The position numbers and the translations under genes are program-made. From an uncultured Enterobacterales bacterium (lineage in GTDB: Bacteria > Pseudomonadota > Gammaproteobacteria > Enterobacterales > CALYQQ01), in contig CALYQQ010000011.1 of NCBI GenBank assembly GCA_945288535.1, positions 1 through 64,000 of the forward strand: a DNA stretch of 64,000 nt. The letters run 5' to 3'. Positions 34,301 through 45,075 of this stretch are shown here, one piece after another; the stretch's first letter is position 1; every line of letters begins with the position of its first letter. The notes below the pieces were generated by a model. The model was not told the origin of the DNA. It saw only the letters and a list, made by a program, of their open reading frames with translations, and searched no databases.

Positions 34301-35268
34301 TCCTCAGAAACGATTATGTAAATAATGAATTGATAGTATCTCATTTGTATGGTTATTTTTGATTATATTTATATAGCGTTTATTTACTTACTAACGACTA
34401 ACCCAGATTTATTATGTAATGTTCTAATAAGTATAATTACAGATACCGGTAATCATCACCTGATTATCTCATTTAACGTCTTTTATCATCCTCGCTACCA
34501 TTGCTATTAATAACATATTGTTATAAAACATCTGTGATAAATTCTTTTTTAGAAAGATAAATAATATATTCGCCTTTTATTCTTATATAGAGGTACTGAT
34601 AATTAACTCTATTACACTACTTATCTTTAAGTAATATGACTATTACTCAAAGGAATTGAGTACATCTTATGAAATAGGATAAGCAATATAAAAATGTTAG
34701 TTTTAACAATATGATGATTAAATCCCACTAATACACCCATATTGATGAATACTTTATCATTCCTGAAATAAGTAATTACTATTATTATAATTATGGCAAA
34801 AAGATAGTTGAACTTTTACCAGCAAATAATTTCAAACTAGCCATGAATGGAATGAGGCTATCTTATACTATACATTGAGTTAATTCTATCATTAGTAATG
34901 AGTAGATAAGTTGATTTTTGACAACTATATACCGATTAATTGTTAGTAATAAAAATAAATTATCTGCAAACCAGTCTGATGATCAGTTATAAAGGAAACA
35001 AAGGTTAATGCAATTATTAATCATGATAAATGATCACGCAAAAATAACCTTAAATTTAATCATAGGATAGCTATTAAACAGTACTTAACTAGATGATTAT
35101 CTTTATTATATAGGAAACAAAAGACGTCATGATGAAATCAAAATAACGTGTAAAAATCACTCATCATTTCTTAGTGATTACATTATTTTTTTATCTAAAT
35201 AGTGACAAATGCCTCACATAAGGTTATTTTGTCCGATTAAAGTCTGTTTCAAAGGAGAAGGCTGCGCG

Positions 35269-35718
35269 ATGGCTAAGAAATTTAAAATTTTGCTTTTAAA
35301 CGGCCCAAATCTAAATTTATTAGGTTGTCGTGAGCCCGATAAATATGGGTATGCCTCTTTGCCTGAGATTGTTAATTCGTTGCAACTGCGTGCTGATACG
35401 TTTGGCGTTACACTCCAACATATACAGTCTAATGCAGAATATCAACTGCTTGACGCTATTCATCAGGCTAAAGGAAATATAGACTTTATTATAATTAATC
35501 CGGCTGCATTTACTCATACTAGTGTGGCATTAAGGGATGCATTACTCGCTGTAAGCATACCCTTTATTGAAGTCCACTTATCAAATGTACATGCACGAGA
35601 ACCTTTTCGCCATCATTCCTATTTATCCGATATTGCTACTGGCATTATTTGTGGGTTAGGGAGTGATGGTTATGATTTTGCATTACAAGCGGCGGTTCGC
35701 CGTTTGTCTGAAAAATAA
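35269..35718 (+). CDS. aroQ: Type II 3-dehydroquinate dehydratase (start [16 protein letters not shown])
   Basis: [63 protein letters not shown] upstream of internal ATG. Confidence 0.97.
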   Translation: MAKKFKILLLNGPNLNLLGCREPDKYGYASLPEIVNSLQLRADTFGVTLQHIQSNAEYQLLDAIHQAKGNIDFIIINPAAFTHTSVALRDALLAVSIPFIEVHLSNVHAREPFRHHSYLSDIATGIICGLGSDGYDFALQAAVRRLSEK

Positions 35719-35748
35719 TTAATTAACTAACTATACGGAATCATACTC

Positions 35749-36213
35749 ATGGATATTCGTAAAATAAAAAAACTTATTGAGCTAGTTGAAGAATCAGGTA
35801 TTTCTGAGCTCGAAATTTCTGAAGGTGAAGAATCTGTTCGTATTAACAGAGGATTTACTTCGATCAACCAGCAGGCAATACAACCTACAGCACCTGTTAT
35901 GTTACATACTTCACCTGTACAGGCTTCAGCACCTAGCCAAGTAATACCATCAGAATCCGTGACTCAACCACAAATTAGTGGTCATGCGGTTTTATCTCCG
36001 ATGGTAGGTACATTCTATCGTTCGCCTAGCCCAGAAGCAAAACCCTTTGTTGAAGTGGGACAGCAAGTGTCGATAGGTGACACACTCTGTATTGTTGAAG
36101 CAATGAAAATGATGAACCAAATAGAAGCAGATAAAGCAGGTATCGTCAAAGCAATCTTAGCTGAAAATGGCCAACCAGTTGAGTTTGATGAACCATTAAT
36201 CATCATCGAATAG
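35749..36213 (+). CDS. accB: Acetyl-CoA carboxylase biotin carboxyl carrier protein
   Basis: Biotinylation motif [13 protein letters not shown]. Confidence 0.98.
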   Translation: MDIRKIKKLIELVEESGISELEISEGEESVRINRGFTSINQQAIQPTAPVMLHTSPVQASAPSQVIPSESVTQPQISGHAVLSPMVGTFYRSPSPEAKPFVEVGQQVSIGDTLCIVEAMKMMNQIEADKAGIVKAILAENGQPVEFDEPLIIIE

Positions 36214-36224
36214 CGAGGCATCCT

Positions 36225-37565
36225 ATGCTTGACAAAGTTGTTATTGCTAACCGTGGAGAGATTGCATTACGGATACTGCGAGCGTGTAAAGAGTTAGGCA
36301 TAAAAACGGTTGCCGTACACTCAACTGCAGATCGCGATCTTAAACACGTATTACTAGCTGATGAAACTGTATGTATCGGCCCTGCCGCATCAGCGAAAAG
36401 TTATCTTAATATTCCAGCACTTATTTCTGCTGCTGAAATTACGGGTGCAGATGCTATCCACCCTGGATACGGTTTCTTATCAGAAAATGCTGATTTTGCC
36501 GAGCAAGTCGAGCGTTCTGGCTTCGTTTTTGTTGGCCCTAAACCTGAAACAATACGATTAATGGGCGATAAAGTCTCAGCAATCACCGCAATGAAAAAAT
36601 CAGGTGTTCCTTGTGTTCCCGGCTCAGATGGTCCACTTGGCGATGATATGGATAAAAACAAAACAGTCGCTAAGGGTATTGGTTATCCGGTAATCATTAA
36701 GGCCTCTGGAGGTGGTGGCGGCCGCGGCATGCGCGTTGTACGTAATGAAAATGAGTTAGAGAAATCTATTCTCATGACACGTGCTGAAGCTAAAGCTGCT
36801 TTTAATAATGATATGGTATACATGGAAAAATACCTAGAAAATCCAAGACATGTAGAAATTCAGGTATTATCTGATGGCCAAGGTAATGCGATTTATTTAG
36901 CTGAGCGCGATTGTTCTATGCAACGCCGTCATCAAAAAGTTGTTGAAGAAGCACCGGCACCAGGTATTACAAATGAAATGCGCAACAATATTGGCAAACG
37001 TTGTGCTAAAGCCTGCATTGAAATTGGCTATCGTGGTGCTGGTACCTTTGAGTTCCTTTATGAAAACGGTGAATTCTACTTTATAGAGATGAACACCCGT
37101 ATTCAAGTTGAACACCCCGTTACTGAAATGATCACAGGGATAGATTTGATTAAAGAACAACTCCGGATCGCTGCAGGCTTGCCATTATCAATAAAACAAG
37201 AAGATGTACAAGTTCGTGGCCATGCTATTGAATGTCGCATAAATGCTGAAGATGCAAAAACATTTTTACCTTCACCCGGTAAAATTTCACGTTTTCATGC
37301 CCCAGGTGGCTTTGGTGTTCGTTGGGAATCACATATTTATGCGGGTTATACCGTTCCACCTTACTACGACTCAATGATAGGTAAGTTAATTACTTTCGGT
37401 GAAACACGCGATGTAGCTATCGCTCGCATGAAAAATGCGCTTGCTGAATTAATTATTGATGGTATTAAAACTAATATTAGTTTGCAGACTGATATTATGA
37501 ATGACGAAAATTTTCAACAAGGTGGAACTAATATCCATTACTTGGAGAAAAAATTAGGGCTGTAA
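36225..37565 (+). CDS. accC: Acetyl-CoA carboxylase biotin carboxylase subunit
   Basis: [36 protein letters not shown]-grasp [14 protein letters not shown]. Confidence 0.99.
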   Translation: MLDKVVIANRGEIALRILRACKELGIKTVAVHSTADRDLKHVLLADETVCIGPAASAKSYLNIPALISAAEITGADAIHPGYGFLSENADFAEQVERSGFVFVGPKPETIRLMGDKVSAITAMKKSGVPCVPGSDGPLGDDMDKNKTVAKGIGYPVIIKASGGGGGRGMRVVRNENELEKSILMTRAEAKAAFNNDMVYMEKYLENPRHVEIQVLSDGQGNAIYLAERDCSMQRRHQKVVEEAPAPGITNEMRNNIGKRCAKACIEIGYRGAGTFEFLYENGEFYFIEMNTRIQVEHPVTEMITGIDLIKEQLRIAAGLPLSIKQEDVQVRGHAIECRINAEDAKTFLPSPGKISRFHAPGGFGVRWESHIYAGYTVPPYYDSMIGKLITFGETRDVAIARMKNALAELIIDGIKTNISLQTDIMNDENFQQGGTNIHYLEKKLGL

Positions 37566-37580
37566 TCTCTTTTCTATCTT

Positions 37581-37616
37581 AACAGGGAAGTTTTATTCAT
37601 AATAACTTCCCTTGTT
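37581..37616. terminator. Hairpin after accC (weak or no U-tract)
   Basis: AACAGGGAAGTT-ttattcataat-AACTTCCCTTGTT. Confidence 0.5.
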
Positions 37617-37630
37617 AAGTCAATAAGATA

Positions 37631-37664
37631 TAGCTAAGAATAGATTATTATCTATTCTTAGCTA
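37631..37664. repeat. Perfect 14-bp inverted repeat between accC and yhdT
   Basis: TAGCTAAGAATAGA-ttatta-TCTATTCTTAGCTA. Confidence 0.8.
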
Positions 37665-37779
37665 ACAATAATGAAACATCATTTTTGCTTGATAAACATA
37701 TTTAAATCACAAAGAACATAATTGGTCGTGCTTATACACATTTCGGAATATTTGATAAATACACTTATGGCAAATTATT

Positions 37780-38034
37780 ATGAAAAAAATGATGGATAGT
37801 AGATTTATACAAGCTCACCGCGAGGCGCGTTGGGCGCTTTGGTTAGCATTAGCTTATATGCTAGGATGGATATTAACTGCTTATTTACCTGATGCTGAAC
37901 AAGGTATTACTGGCCTACCTCATTGGTTTGAGTTATCTTGTCTTTTTCTTCCTGCCTTATTCGTTTTCTTATGTTGGCTTATGGTTAAGCTAGTATTTAA
38001 AAACATTCCTTTGGATGACAAAAATGCGGACTGA
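37780..38034 (+). CDS. yhdT: YhdT family small membrane protein
   Basis: FIQAHREARWALWLALAYMLGWILTAYLPD; between accC and panF. Confidence 0.94.
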   Translation: MKKMMDSRFIQAHREARWALWLALAYMLGWILTAYLPDAEQGITGLPHWFELSCLFLPALFVFLCWLMVKLVFKNIPLDDKNAD

Positions 38035-39457
38035 TATTATTTTTCCATTAGTAGGTTATTTAGTACTTGTCTTTGCTATTTCTATTTATGCCTTTTGTAA
38101 ACGAGAAAAAGTAAATTCTCTTACTGATTACTTTATTGGAAATCGGACAATGGGCGGTTTCCTATTAGCGATGACACTAACAGCCACATACATTAGCGCA
38201 GGTTCTTTTATCGGTGGTCCTGGTGCTGCTTACAAATATGGTTTAGGTTGGGTTCTTCTTGCAATGATCCAGCTTCCTGCCATTTGGTTATCCTTAAGCA
38301 TTTTAGGCAAAAAATTTGCTATTTTAGCTCGTCGTTATAATGCCGTAACACTCAGTGATATTTTATATCATCGTTACCAAAGCCGGCTTCTAGTCTGGCT
38401 TGCGAGTGCAAGTCTTCTTATTGCATTTATTGGGACAATGACAGTTCAATTTGTCGGTGCAGCACGACTTTTACAAAGCTCGATTAATATAAGTTATGAA
38501 ATGGCTTTGTTGATTTTTGGTATTACCACTTCATTTTATACAGCATTTGGTGGCTTTCGGGCTAGTATCCTTAATGATGCTTTTCAAGGTATCGTTATGT
38601 TAGTAGGCGCTGGCTTATTGTTAACAATGGTAATTTATCATGCCGGTGGTATCTCAAATGCAGTGACAACATTACATCATATTGACCCCCAACTTTTAAT
38701 GCCACAAGGCGTTGATAATAAACTTACTTTCCCATTTATGGCTTCTTTTTGGATATTGGTTTGTTTCGGTATAGTCGGCTTACCTCATACAGCTGCACGT
38801 TGTTTAGCCTATCGCGATAGTAAAGCTGTTCACCAAGGTATTGTGATTGGAACTATCATCATTGGGCTACTCATGTTTAGCATGCACTTAACCGGTGTCC
38901 TTGCCCATGCAATATTGCCAGATATTACTGAAACAGATACGGTAATACCAACATTAATGACACATATATTACCACCCTTTGCCGCTGGGATCTTTCTTGC
39001 TGCCCCGTTAGCAGCCATTATGTCAACAGTAAATGCAGAGCTTTTACAATCCTCAGCAACTATTATTAAAGATCTTTATTTAGGGGAGAAAATAAATAAC
39101 AATACTGATCAGAAGCGATTAACACGTTTATCGGTTATTATTACACTGTTATTAGGTTGTGTTTTGCTTATTACTGCCTGGAAGCCACCAGCTATGATAA
39201 TTTGGCTAAATTTAGCCGCCTTTGGTAGTTTACAAGCTGTTTTTCTTTGGCCACTTGTTTTAGGCCTTTATTGGCCAAAAGCTAATAGCCACGGTGCGCT
39301 TTGTTCAATGATCACCGGTGCCGTAATTTATGCAAGTTTAGCAACATATAGAGTTGAAATATTAGGATTTCACGCCATTGTACCAGCACTACTTTGTGGC
39401 GGATTAGCCTTCCTAATCGGTAATTTCTTTGGTAAACCAGCAAAAGAAATCATTTAG
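38024..39457 (+). CDS. panF: Sodium/pantothenate symporter (start MRTDIIFPLVGYLV, or 9 nt upstream)
   Basis: SSS family: LTATYISAGSFIGGPGAAYKYGLGWVLLAMIQLPA; overlaps yhdT. Confidence 0.96.
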   Translation: MRTDIIFPLVGYLVLVFAISIYAFCKREKVNSLTDYFIGNRTMGGFLLAMTLTATYISAGSFIGGPGAAYKYGLGWVLLAMIQLPAIWLSLSILGKKFAILARRYNAVTLSDILYHRYQSRLLVWLASASLLIAFIGTMTVQFVGAARLLQSSINISYEMALLIFGITTSFYTAFGGFRASILNDAFQGIVMLVGAGLLLTMVIYHAGGISNAVTTLHHIDPQLLMPQGVDNKLTFPFMASFWILVCFGIVGLPHTAARCLAYRDSKAVHQGIVIGTIIIGLLMFSMHLTGVLAHAILPDITETDTVIPTLMTHILPPFAAGIFLAAPLAAIMSTVNAELLQSSATIIKDLYLGEKINNNTDQKRLTRLSVIITLLLGCVLLITAWKPPAMIIWLNLAAFGSLQAVFLWPLVLGLYWPKANSHGALCSMITGAVIYASLATYRVEILGFHAIVPALLCGGLAFLIGNFFGKPAKEII

Positions 39458-39520
39458 TCTTAGTAAAAATAGCGCTAATTTTTGTTGTTTAGCGCTATAT
39501 ATCATATGAGCAAATTAATT

Positions 39521-40408
39521 ATGTCCTGGCAGCAACTTATTATTAATACGAAAGGTAAATGGGCAGAAGAGCTCAGTGATTTGTTAACAGAAATGGGCGC
39601 CGTATCAGTAACATTCCAAGATAGCTTTGATGTTCCGGTTTTCGAACCTTTACCAGGTGAAACACGGTTATGGCATGATACTGATATTATCGCCTTGTAT
39701 GAACAACATATTGACATACAAAAAATTATTAATTTATTAAGAGACAATCCATTATTAGTAGATAACTTTAATTATCGTGTAGAGCAGGTTATCGATAAAG
39801 ATTGGGAACGTGAATGGATGGATAATTTTCATCCAATGCGCTTTGGCCAACGATTATGGATTTGTCCTAGCTGGCAACCCGTACCCGATAAAAATGCAAT
39901 TAACGTGATGCTTGATCCAGGATTAGCATTTGGTACTGGCACGCATCCAACGACTGCATTATGCTTAGAATGGTTAGATGGACTTGATCTCAACGGCAAA
40001 ACAATTGTTGATTTCGGGTGTGGCTCCGGTATTTTGGCTATTGCCGCACTTAAACTTGGTGCAAAAAGTGCGATAGGGATTGATATTGATCCTCAAGCAA
40101 TTGAAGCGAGTACAAATAATGCTGTCCAAAATGGTGTTTCTGAAGATTTGACACTATATTTAGCTAATCAGTGTCCTAAAAACATACAGGCCGATATTGT
40201 CATAGCAAATATACTCGCAGGACCATTAAGAGAGTTATCATCAATAATAACATCTCTTGTAAAACCAAAAGGAAAACTTGGTTTATCAGGTATTTTAACA
40301 TCTCAGGCTGAAAGTGTTATTAATGCATACAATTCCTTTTTTACACTTGATCCTGTTGTAGAAAATGAAGAATGGTGTCGTATTACTGGACAACGCTTAT
40401 CATGTTAA
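39521..40408 (+). CDS. prmA: Ribosomal protein L11 methyltransferase (start [12 protein letters not shown])
   Basis: [32 protein letters not shown]. Confidence 0.97.
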   Translation: MSWQQLIINTKGKWAEELSDLLTEMGAVSVTFQDSFDVPVFEPLPGETRLWHDTDIIALYEQHIDIQKIINLLRDNPLLVDNFNYRVEQVIDKDWEREWMDNFHPMRFGQRLWICPSWQPVPDKNAINVMLDPGLAFGTGTHPTTALCLEWLDGLDLNGKTIVDFGCGSGILAIAALKLGAKSAIGIDIDPQAIEASTNNAVQNGVSEDLTLYLANQCPKNIQADIVIANILAGPLRELSSIITSLVKPKGKLGLSGILTSQAESVINAYNSFFTLDPVVENEEWCRITGQRLSC

Positions 40409-40589
40409 TACCGTTTTTTGCGATTTGATGTAGCTATAAAAAAATATTATTCAATAATTTTTTATTATAAAAAAAGAATAATTTTCAAGTAACTCTTTGA
40501 TATAAAAGAAAAATATTTATTTTTGTGACGTGGGAAGGCTATAAATACGCTTAAACTTTATTAAGATGTTCAAAATTTGGCCTTTCCTC

Positions 40590-40625
40590 TGACACAAAAA
40601 ATGCGTAATATACGCGCCCTTACAG
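40590..40625 (+). promoter_or_regulatory. Candidate dusB-fis promoter with GC-rich discriminator
   Basis: ACACAAAAAATGCGTAATATACGCGCCCTTAC: TAATAT-type -10 followed by ACGCGCCC, resembling the stringently controlled E. coli fis promoter. Confidence 0.5.
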
Positions 40626-40648
40626 TTACGTTTATGCCTTTTTACTTA

Positions 40649-41653
40649 ATGCGCATCGGAAATATTCAACTAAGAAATAAGCTTATCGCCGCACCAATGG
40701 CTGGAGTGTCTGACAAACCATTCAGACATTTATGTTATACGATGGGAGCTGCCATGACTATATCAGAGATGCTATCGTCAAATCGTGATGTCTGGCAAAG
40801 CGATAAGTCAAAACAACGGATGGTTCATTTTGGTGAACCCGGTATTAGAGCCGTGCAAATTTCGGGGAGTATCCCTGAAGATATGGCCTACGCTGCGCGG
40901 GTAAATGAAGAGCATGGTGCTCAGCTAATTGATATTAATATGGGATGTCCAGCAAAAAAAGTTAATCGAAATTTAGCTGGTTCTGCGTTAATGCGCCACC
41001 CTGAATTAGTTAAAAAGATCTTACTCGCTGTAGTTAATGCGGTAAATGTGCCTGTTACATTAAAGATTAGAACAGGCTGGGATCCTGAGCACCGTAACTG
41101 TGTTGAAATTGCCCAACTTGCTGAAGAGTGTGGTATTCAGGCAATAACAGTCCATGGACGTACACGTCAATGCCTGTTTAATGGCCATGCGGAATATGAC
41201 AGTATTCGGCAAGTGAAACAGCATGTCTCCATTCCAGTCATTGCTAATGGTGACATAACAAGCCCACATAAAGCAGAATCAGTTCTTAATTATACAAAAG
41301 CTGATGCCATTATGATTGGGCGGGCTGCTCAAGGAAGGCCTTGGATCTTCCGGGAAATACAGCATTATATGGATACTGGTGAGCTTTTACCGCCCTTGCC
41401 ATTAGCAGAGGTAAAACGCGTAATAATCGGACATGTGCAGGATTTACATAACTTTTACGGTAGCGTGAAAGGCTTGCGTATAGCCCGGAAACATGTTTTC
41501 TGGTATTTGCAGGAATATCCCCTGAGTATCCAGTTTAGACGAGAATTCAATGTTATTGAAAATCCAGCTAATCAGCTGGCAGCATTGGATAACTTTTTTG
41601 AAATTTTGCATAACCAAAAAGAGCTAATAGAACTATGTTCGAACAACGTGTAA
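40649..41653 (+). CDS. dusB: tRNA-dihydrouridine synthase B (start [19 protein letters not shown])
   Basis: [44 protein letters not shown]; upstream of fis. Confidence 0.97.
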   Translation: MRIGNIQLRNKLIAAPMAGVSDKPFRHLCYTMGAAMTISEMLSSNRDVWQSDKSKQRMVHFGEPGIRAVQISGSIPEDMAYAARVNEEHGAQLIDINMGCPAKKVNRNLAGSALMRHPELVKKILLAVVNAVNVPVTLKIRTGWDPEHRNCVEIAQLAEECGIQAITVHGRTRQCLFNGHAEYDSIRQVKQHVSIPVIANGDITSPHKAESVLNYTKADAIMIGRAAQGRPWIFREIQHYMDTGELLPPLPLAEVKRVIIGHVQDLHNFYGSVKGLRIARKHVFWYLQEYPLSIQFRREFNVIENPANQLAALDNFFEILHNQKELIELCSNNV

Positions 41654-41931
41654 ATTCTGATGTATTAACTGTTCCTACTGTAAACTCCCAGGATCAGGTA
41701 ACACAAAAACCCTTGCGTGACTCTGTCAAAATTGCGCTTAAAAACTATTTTGCTCAACTTAATGGTCAAGATGTAGACGACCTTTACGAGTTGGTACTCG
41801 CCGAAGTAGAACACCCACTACTCGACATGGTAATGCAATACACTCGTGGTAATCAAACACGCGCAGCAAATATGATGGGAATTAACCGCGGAACGTTACG
41901 TAAAAAGCTCAAAAAATATGGCATGAGTTAA
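41635..41931 (+). CDS. fis: DNA-binding protein Fis
   Basis: [13 protein letters not shown]...[34 protein letters not shown]. Confidence 0.99.
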   Translation: MFEQRVNSDVLTVPTVNSQDQVTQKPLRDSVKIALKNYFAQLNGQDVDDLYELVLAEVEHPLLDMVMQYTRGNQTRAANMMGINRGTLRKKLKKYGMS

Positions 41932-41954
41932 TTTAGTTTTTCTCAACATCAGAA

Positions 41955-41996
41955 AAAAGGTGCTTAATATATTTATTAAGCACCTTTTATTTTATA
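41955..41996 (+). terminator. Intrinsic terminator downstream of fis
   Basis: AAAAGGTGCTTAAT-atattt-ATTAAGCACCTTTTATTTTAT. Confidence 0.9.
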
Positions 41997-42116
41997 AATA
42001 TAAATAATGAGAAAACGGCAGAATTTGCGTCTATGCCAGTATGCTATAACATAGCATGTTATTATAAGAAAGACTGTTAAATGATCGCCTTTCTTATTCA
42101 GTTTAACAAATTATTC

Positions 42117-43763
42117 TTACCCTTGACCTATTAGTAGTGTTTCCATTAGATCAAGCTCGTATAACAGTTTATCCAACGTCTCGTTACTAATTTGTTGTTT
42201 CGCTCGCATATGATATAATTCGCCACGTTGCGCTCGTAATGCTGTTAAACGGAATCGACGCTCAAGTTGTTCGGCCTGTTCCATTTCTTCTTTTTTATTT
42301 TCTTCTGAATGTAAACGAAGATCACTAATTACTTTTGAGCCTATTTCAGCTAATAAATGCGGATCAATATCTTCTTCACTACTTTTCTCTAAACGTTCCT
42401 GTAGTTTTTCCAAACTTTCGACTGCTATTTTAGACATTGCTACTTTCGCTTTCTCTTCTTCTTCCGAAAGTTTGCTATGGTCCATCATATTTAATCCACG
42501 TAATAGTAAGGGTAAAATAATAACACCGCATATTAAAGAAAATAAGATGACACCCATAGCTAGAAAGATTAACAGATAACGCGCTGGGAAAGCTTCCACA
42601 TCAACCCTAATCCACAGCGGAACAGAGAGAGCACCTGCTAAAGTTATAGCACCACGAACGCCTGCAAAAGTAGCAATTAAACACTCCCGAACGCTATATT
42701 GAGAAAATAATAGAGGTCGCTTCTTCAGGAATTTATTACTAAAGATTTTCATCGCAAGTAACCACCAGAAGCGCATTAACATCAACACCGCATAAATTAA
42801 TATTATATCACCAAATAATTTACCTGCGGTAAGGGTAGCTTCTGAATCAAGGGTCGTCATAGTCGTCGCCATGATGCCTGGAATTTGCAGACCTAGCATC
42901 AGAAAAACAGTACCATTTAATACAAATTCAAGCATGGACCAAACGCTATTAGCCCGAAGCCGCATAGCTAGTGGTACATTACTTAACCCTTTTGAGTTAC
43001 CTACCATCATTCCAGCTGCTACAGCAGCTAAAATACCTGAAGTTTTAAAGTGCTCTGCAACTAAGTACACAGCAAAAGGAAGCAAAAGTAAAAAGACGAC
43101 TTGTGTTGCCGGATCATCACCAACCCAATGGTTAATCGCACGCAGTACCCAACGATAAACCCAAGTTACAGCAATACCAATCAAAATCCCACCAGCGGCT
43201 ACTTTGACAAACTCTAAACCCGCTGTTGTTGTTGAAAATGCCATAGCACCTATTGCTACACGGATAGCAAAATTTAATGAGACCAAGCCGGAAGCATCAT
43301 TCATTAACGCTTCACCTTCTAATATGCTCATAATGGAATCAGGGATACGTCCTTTACCCACAATACCTGATAATGCCACCGCATCTGTCGGTGATAATAC
43401 TGCAGCTAGCGCAAATGAGACAATGAGTGGCATCTCAGGAATAAGCATATGAATAACATAACCCAATCCAAATACCGTGAAGAAAACCAATACAAGGGCC
43501 AAACCAATAATTTCACGACCATGATGCAAAAATTCGCGAATAGGTGTTTTACGCCCATCAGCAAAAAGTAAAGGTGGAATAAAAAGGACTAAAAATAATT
43601 CTGGATTAAATTCCACATGTAAGCCAAATGCGGGCCAGGCAATTAAGGCGCCCAAGGCGATTTGAATAAGAGGCAACGGGATCTGAAAAGGTAGCATCCG
43701 TGTCACGATACCCGACAGGGATACAACCAAAATTAAAATAAGAATAGTAAAAAATATTTCCAT
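42117..43763 (-). CDS. Na+/H+ antiporter, CPA1 family (YjcE-like)
   Basis: MEIFFTILILILVVSLSGIVTRMLPFQIPLPLIQIALGALIAWPAFGLHVEFNPELFLVLFIPPLLFADG; SPTDAVALSGIVG, MNDASGLVSLNFA. Confidence 0.94.
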   Translation of the reverse strand: MEIFFTILILILVVSLSGIVTRMLPFQIPLPLIQIALGALIAWPAFGLHVEFNPELFLVLFIPPLLFADGRKTPIREFLHHGREIIGLALVLVFFTVFGLGYVIHMLIPEMPLIVSFALAAVLSPTDAVALSGIVGKGRIPDSIMSILEGEALMNDASGLVSLNFAIRVAIGAMAFSTTTAGLEFVKVAAGGILIGIAVTWVYRWVLRAINHWVGDDPATQVVFLLLLPFAVYLVAEHFKTSGILAAVAAGMMVGNSKGLSNVPLAMRLRANSVWSMLEFVLNGTVFLMLGLQIPGIMATTMTTLDSEATLTAGKLFGDIILIYAVLMLMRFWWLLAMKIFSNKFLKKRPLLFSQYSVRECLIATFAGVRGAITLAGALSVPLWIRVDVEAFPARYLLIFLAMGVILFSLICGVIILPLLLRGLNMMDHSKLSEEEEKAKVAMSKIAVESLEKLQERLEKSSEEDIDPHLLAEIGSKVISDLRLHSEENKKEEMEQAEQLERRFRLTALRAQRGELYHMRAKQQISNETLDKLLYELDLMETLLIGQG

Positions 43764-44987
43764 GTTTATTCAACCAATGACGAGGCAATCAAAATACAAG
43801 CTTAAAAAACTATATCGTTATAAGAACAATGACAAACTACAACGAATATATCCCAAAACAAAGATTAAAGTATAAAAAAACTACTATCCACTAATATAAC
43901 TCGTTAATTTTCTGCAAAATTTAGTCTGATTAAGCAACTAGAAGATGGCAATTTAATATCAGCAAATAAATAACCTAGAATATGCCTAACCTAAATTTGC
44001 TAATAACAATTTTAAATACAACTATAAAACCCAATAGTTACTCATAGTATTATATCTAGAATATTAAAATTTCGTTAAATAATACTTCATAATACCAGTA
44101 ATATTAACATACATTAACATTGATAATGATGTAATGATACATATGAAGTACAAGAAAAATTATTCTAAAAAGATAGGGTAGATATTTCATGTTGTTATCA
44201 TTATATTAAAAAATATTTAGTGATAAGATTTAGGAAGAAGAATCTCCATTATGAAATATAGCTATCCCCGTAATAAAACTCACTATAGTTAGTAGGTAAT
44301 GATGAACATTAATTAATCATTTTTTGTTATAACATACTTATTATTTTTGGCAACTCTAACTAAGTAAAAAATTAATATCTAGAATAAATTACTAATAAAA
44401 GTGATTTATAGACTATTTAACAAGCAAAAATAACTATAAACGTATAAAAAATAACAATACAATAAAAAGTTATCAATATACGATTATTTTAACTACTATT
44501 TATATAAAATTTATAGCAATGACTCTGTAATGCATATTATATAAAATATCAACTTGAATACAAAAACAAACATGTTCACCAGTCAATACTTTTCAAAATA
44601 GCACTATCATTATTGTATGAAAAATTTCATGTTATAGATTAAGGCATATGTTAAATAAAAAATCTCATTTTTACCTAGTATTTTAAAATAGATTGATAAA
44701 AATAAGATAAAACTATGGTGAGATTTATTGATGTAAATATAACTTACGATAGTGCATATTAAGCTAATACTAATTTAATAAAGTATACCCTAGCATTTCA
44801 CACGATTCATGCTCTCAATCATTCTATTATATTGAAATATTCATCTAATTTAATAGAAAAATTACATCTGTTATTTTAAATAATAGTCAATATATTAAAT
44901 AAAGTCATTTGCTAATAAATATTCCCTTAGGTATAGTTAACTGTATTTATAATAAATTTATTTAATAATAACCCTACATTAATTAGG

Positions 44988-45010
44988 TAATCAATAATAT
45001 TTATTGATTA
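44988..45010. promoter_or_regulatory. Perfect inverted repeat upstream of the TonB receptor gene (candidate operator or 5'UTR hairpin)
   Basis: TAATCAATAA-tat-TTATTGATTA, 65 bp before the ATG. Confidence 0.4.
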
Positions 45011-45075
45011 TCTACTTTATATAAATGACATTGAGATGCAGTGAGCATTATTTTATCCTTAAGGACTGCTCAGAA

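Noticed and set aside
42871-43452. Plus-strand ORFs within the antiporter gene
   Set aside because: Antisense shadow ORFs; antiporter frame is strongly conserved with YjcE
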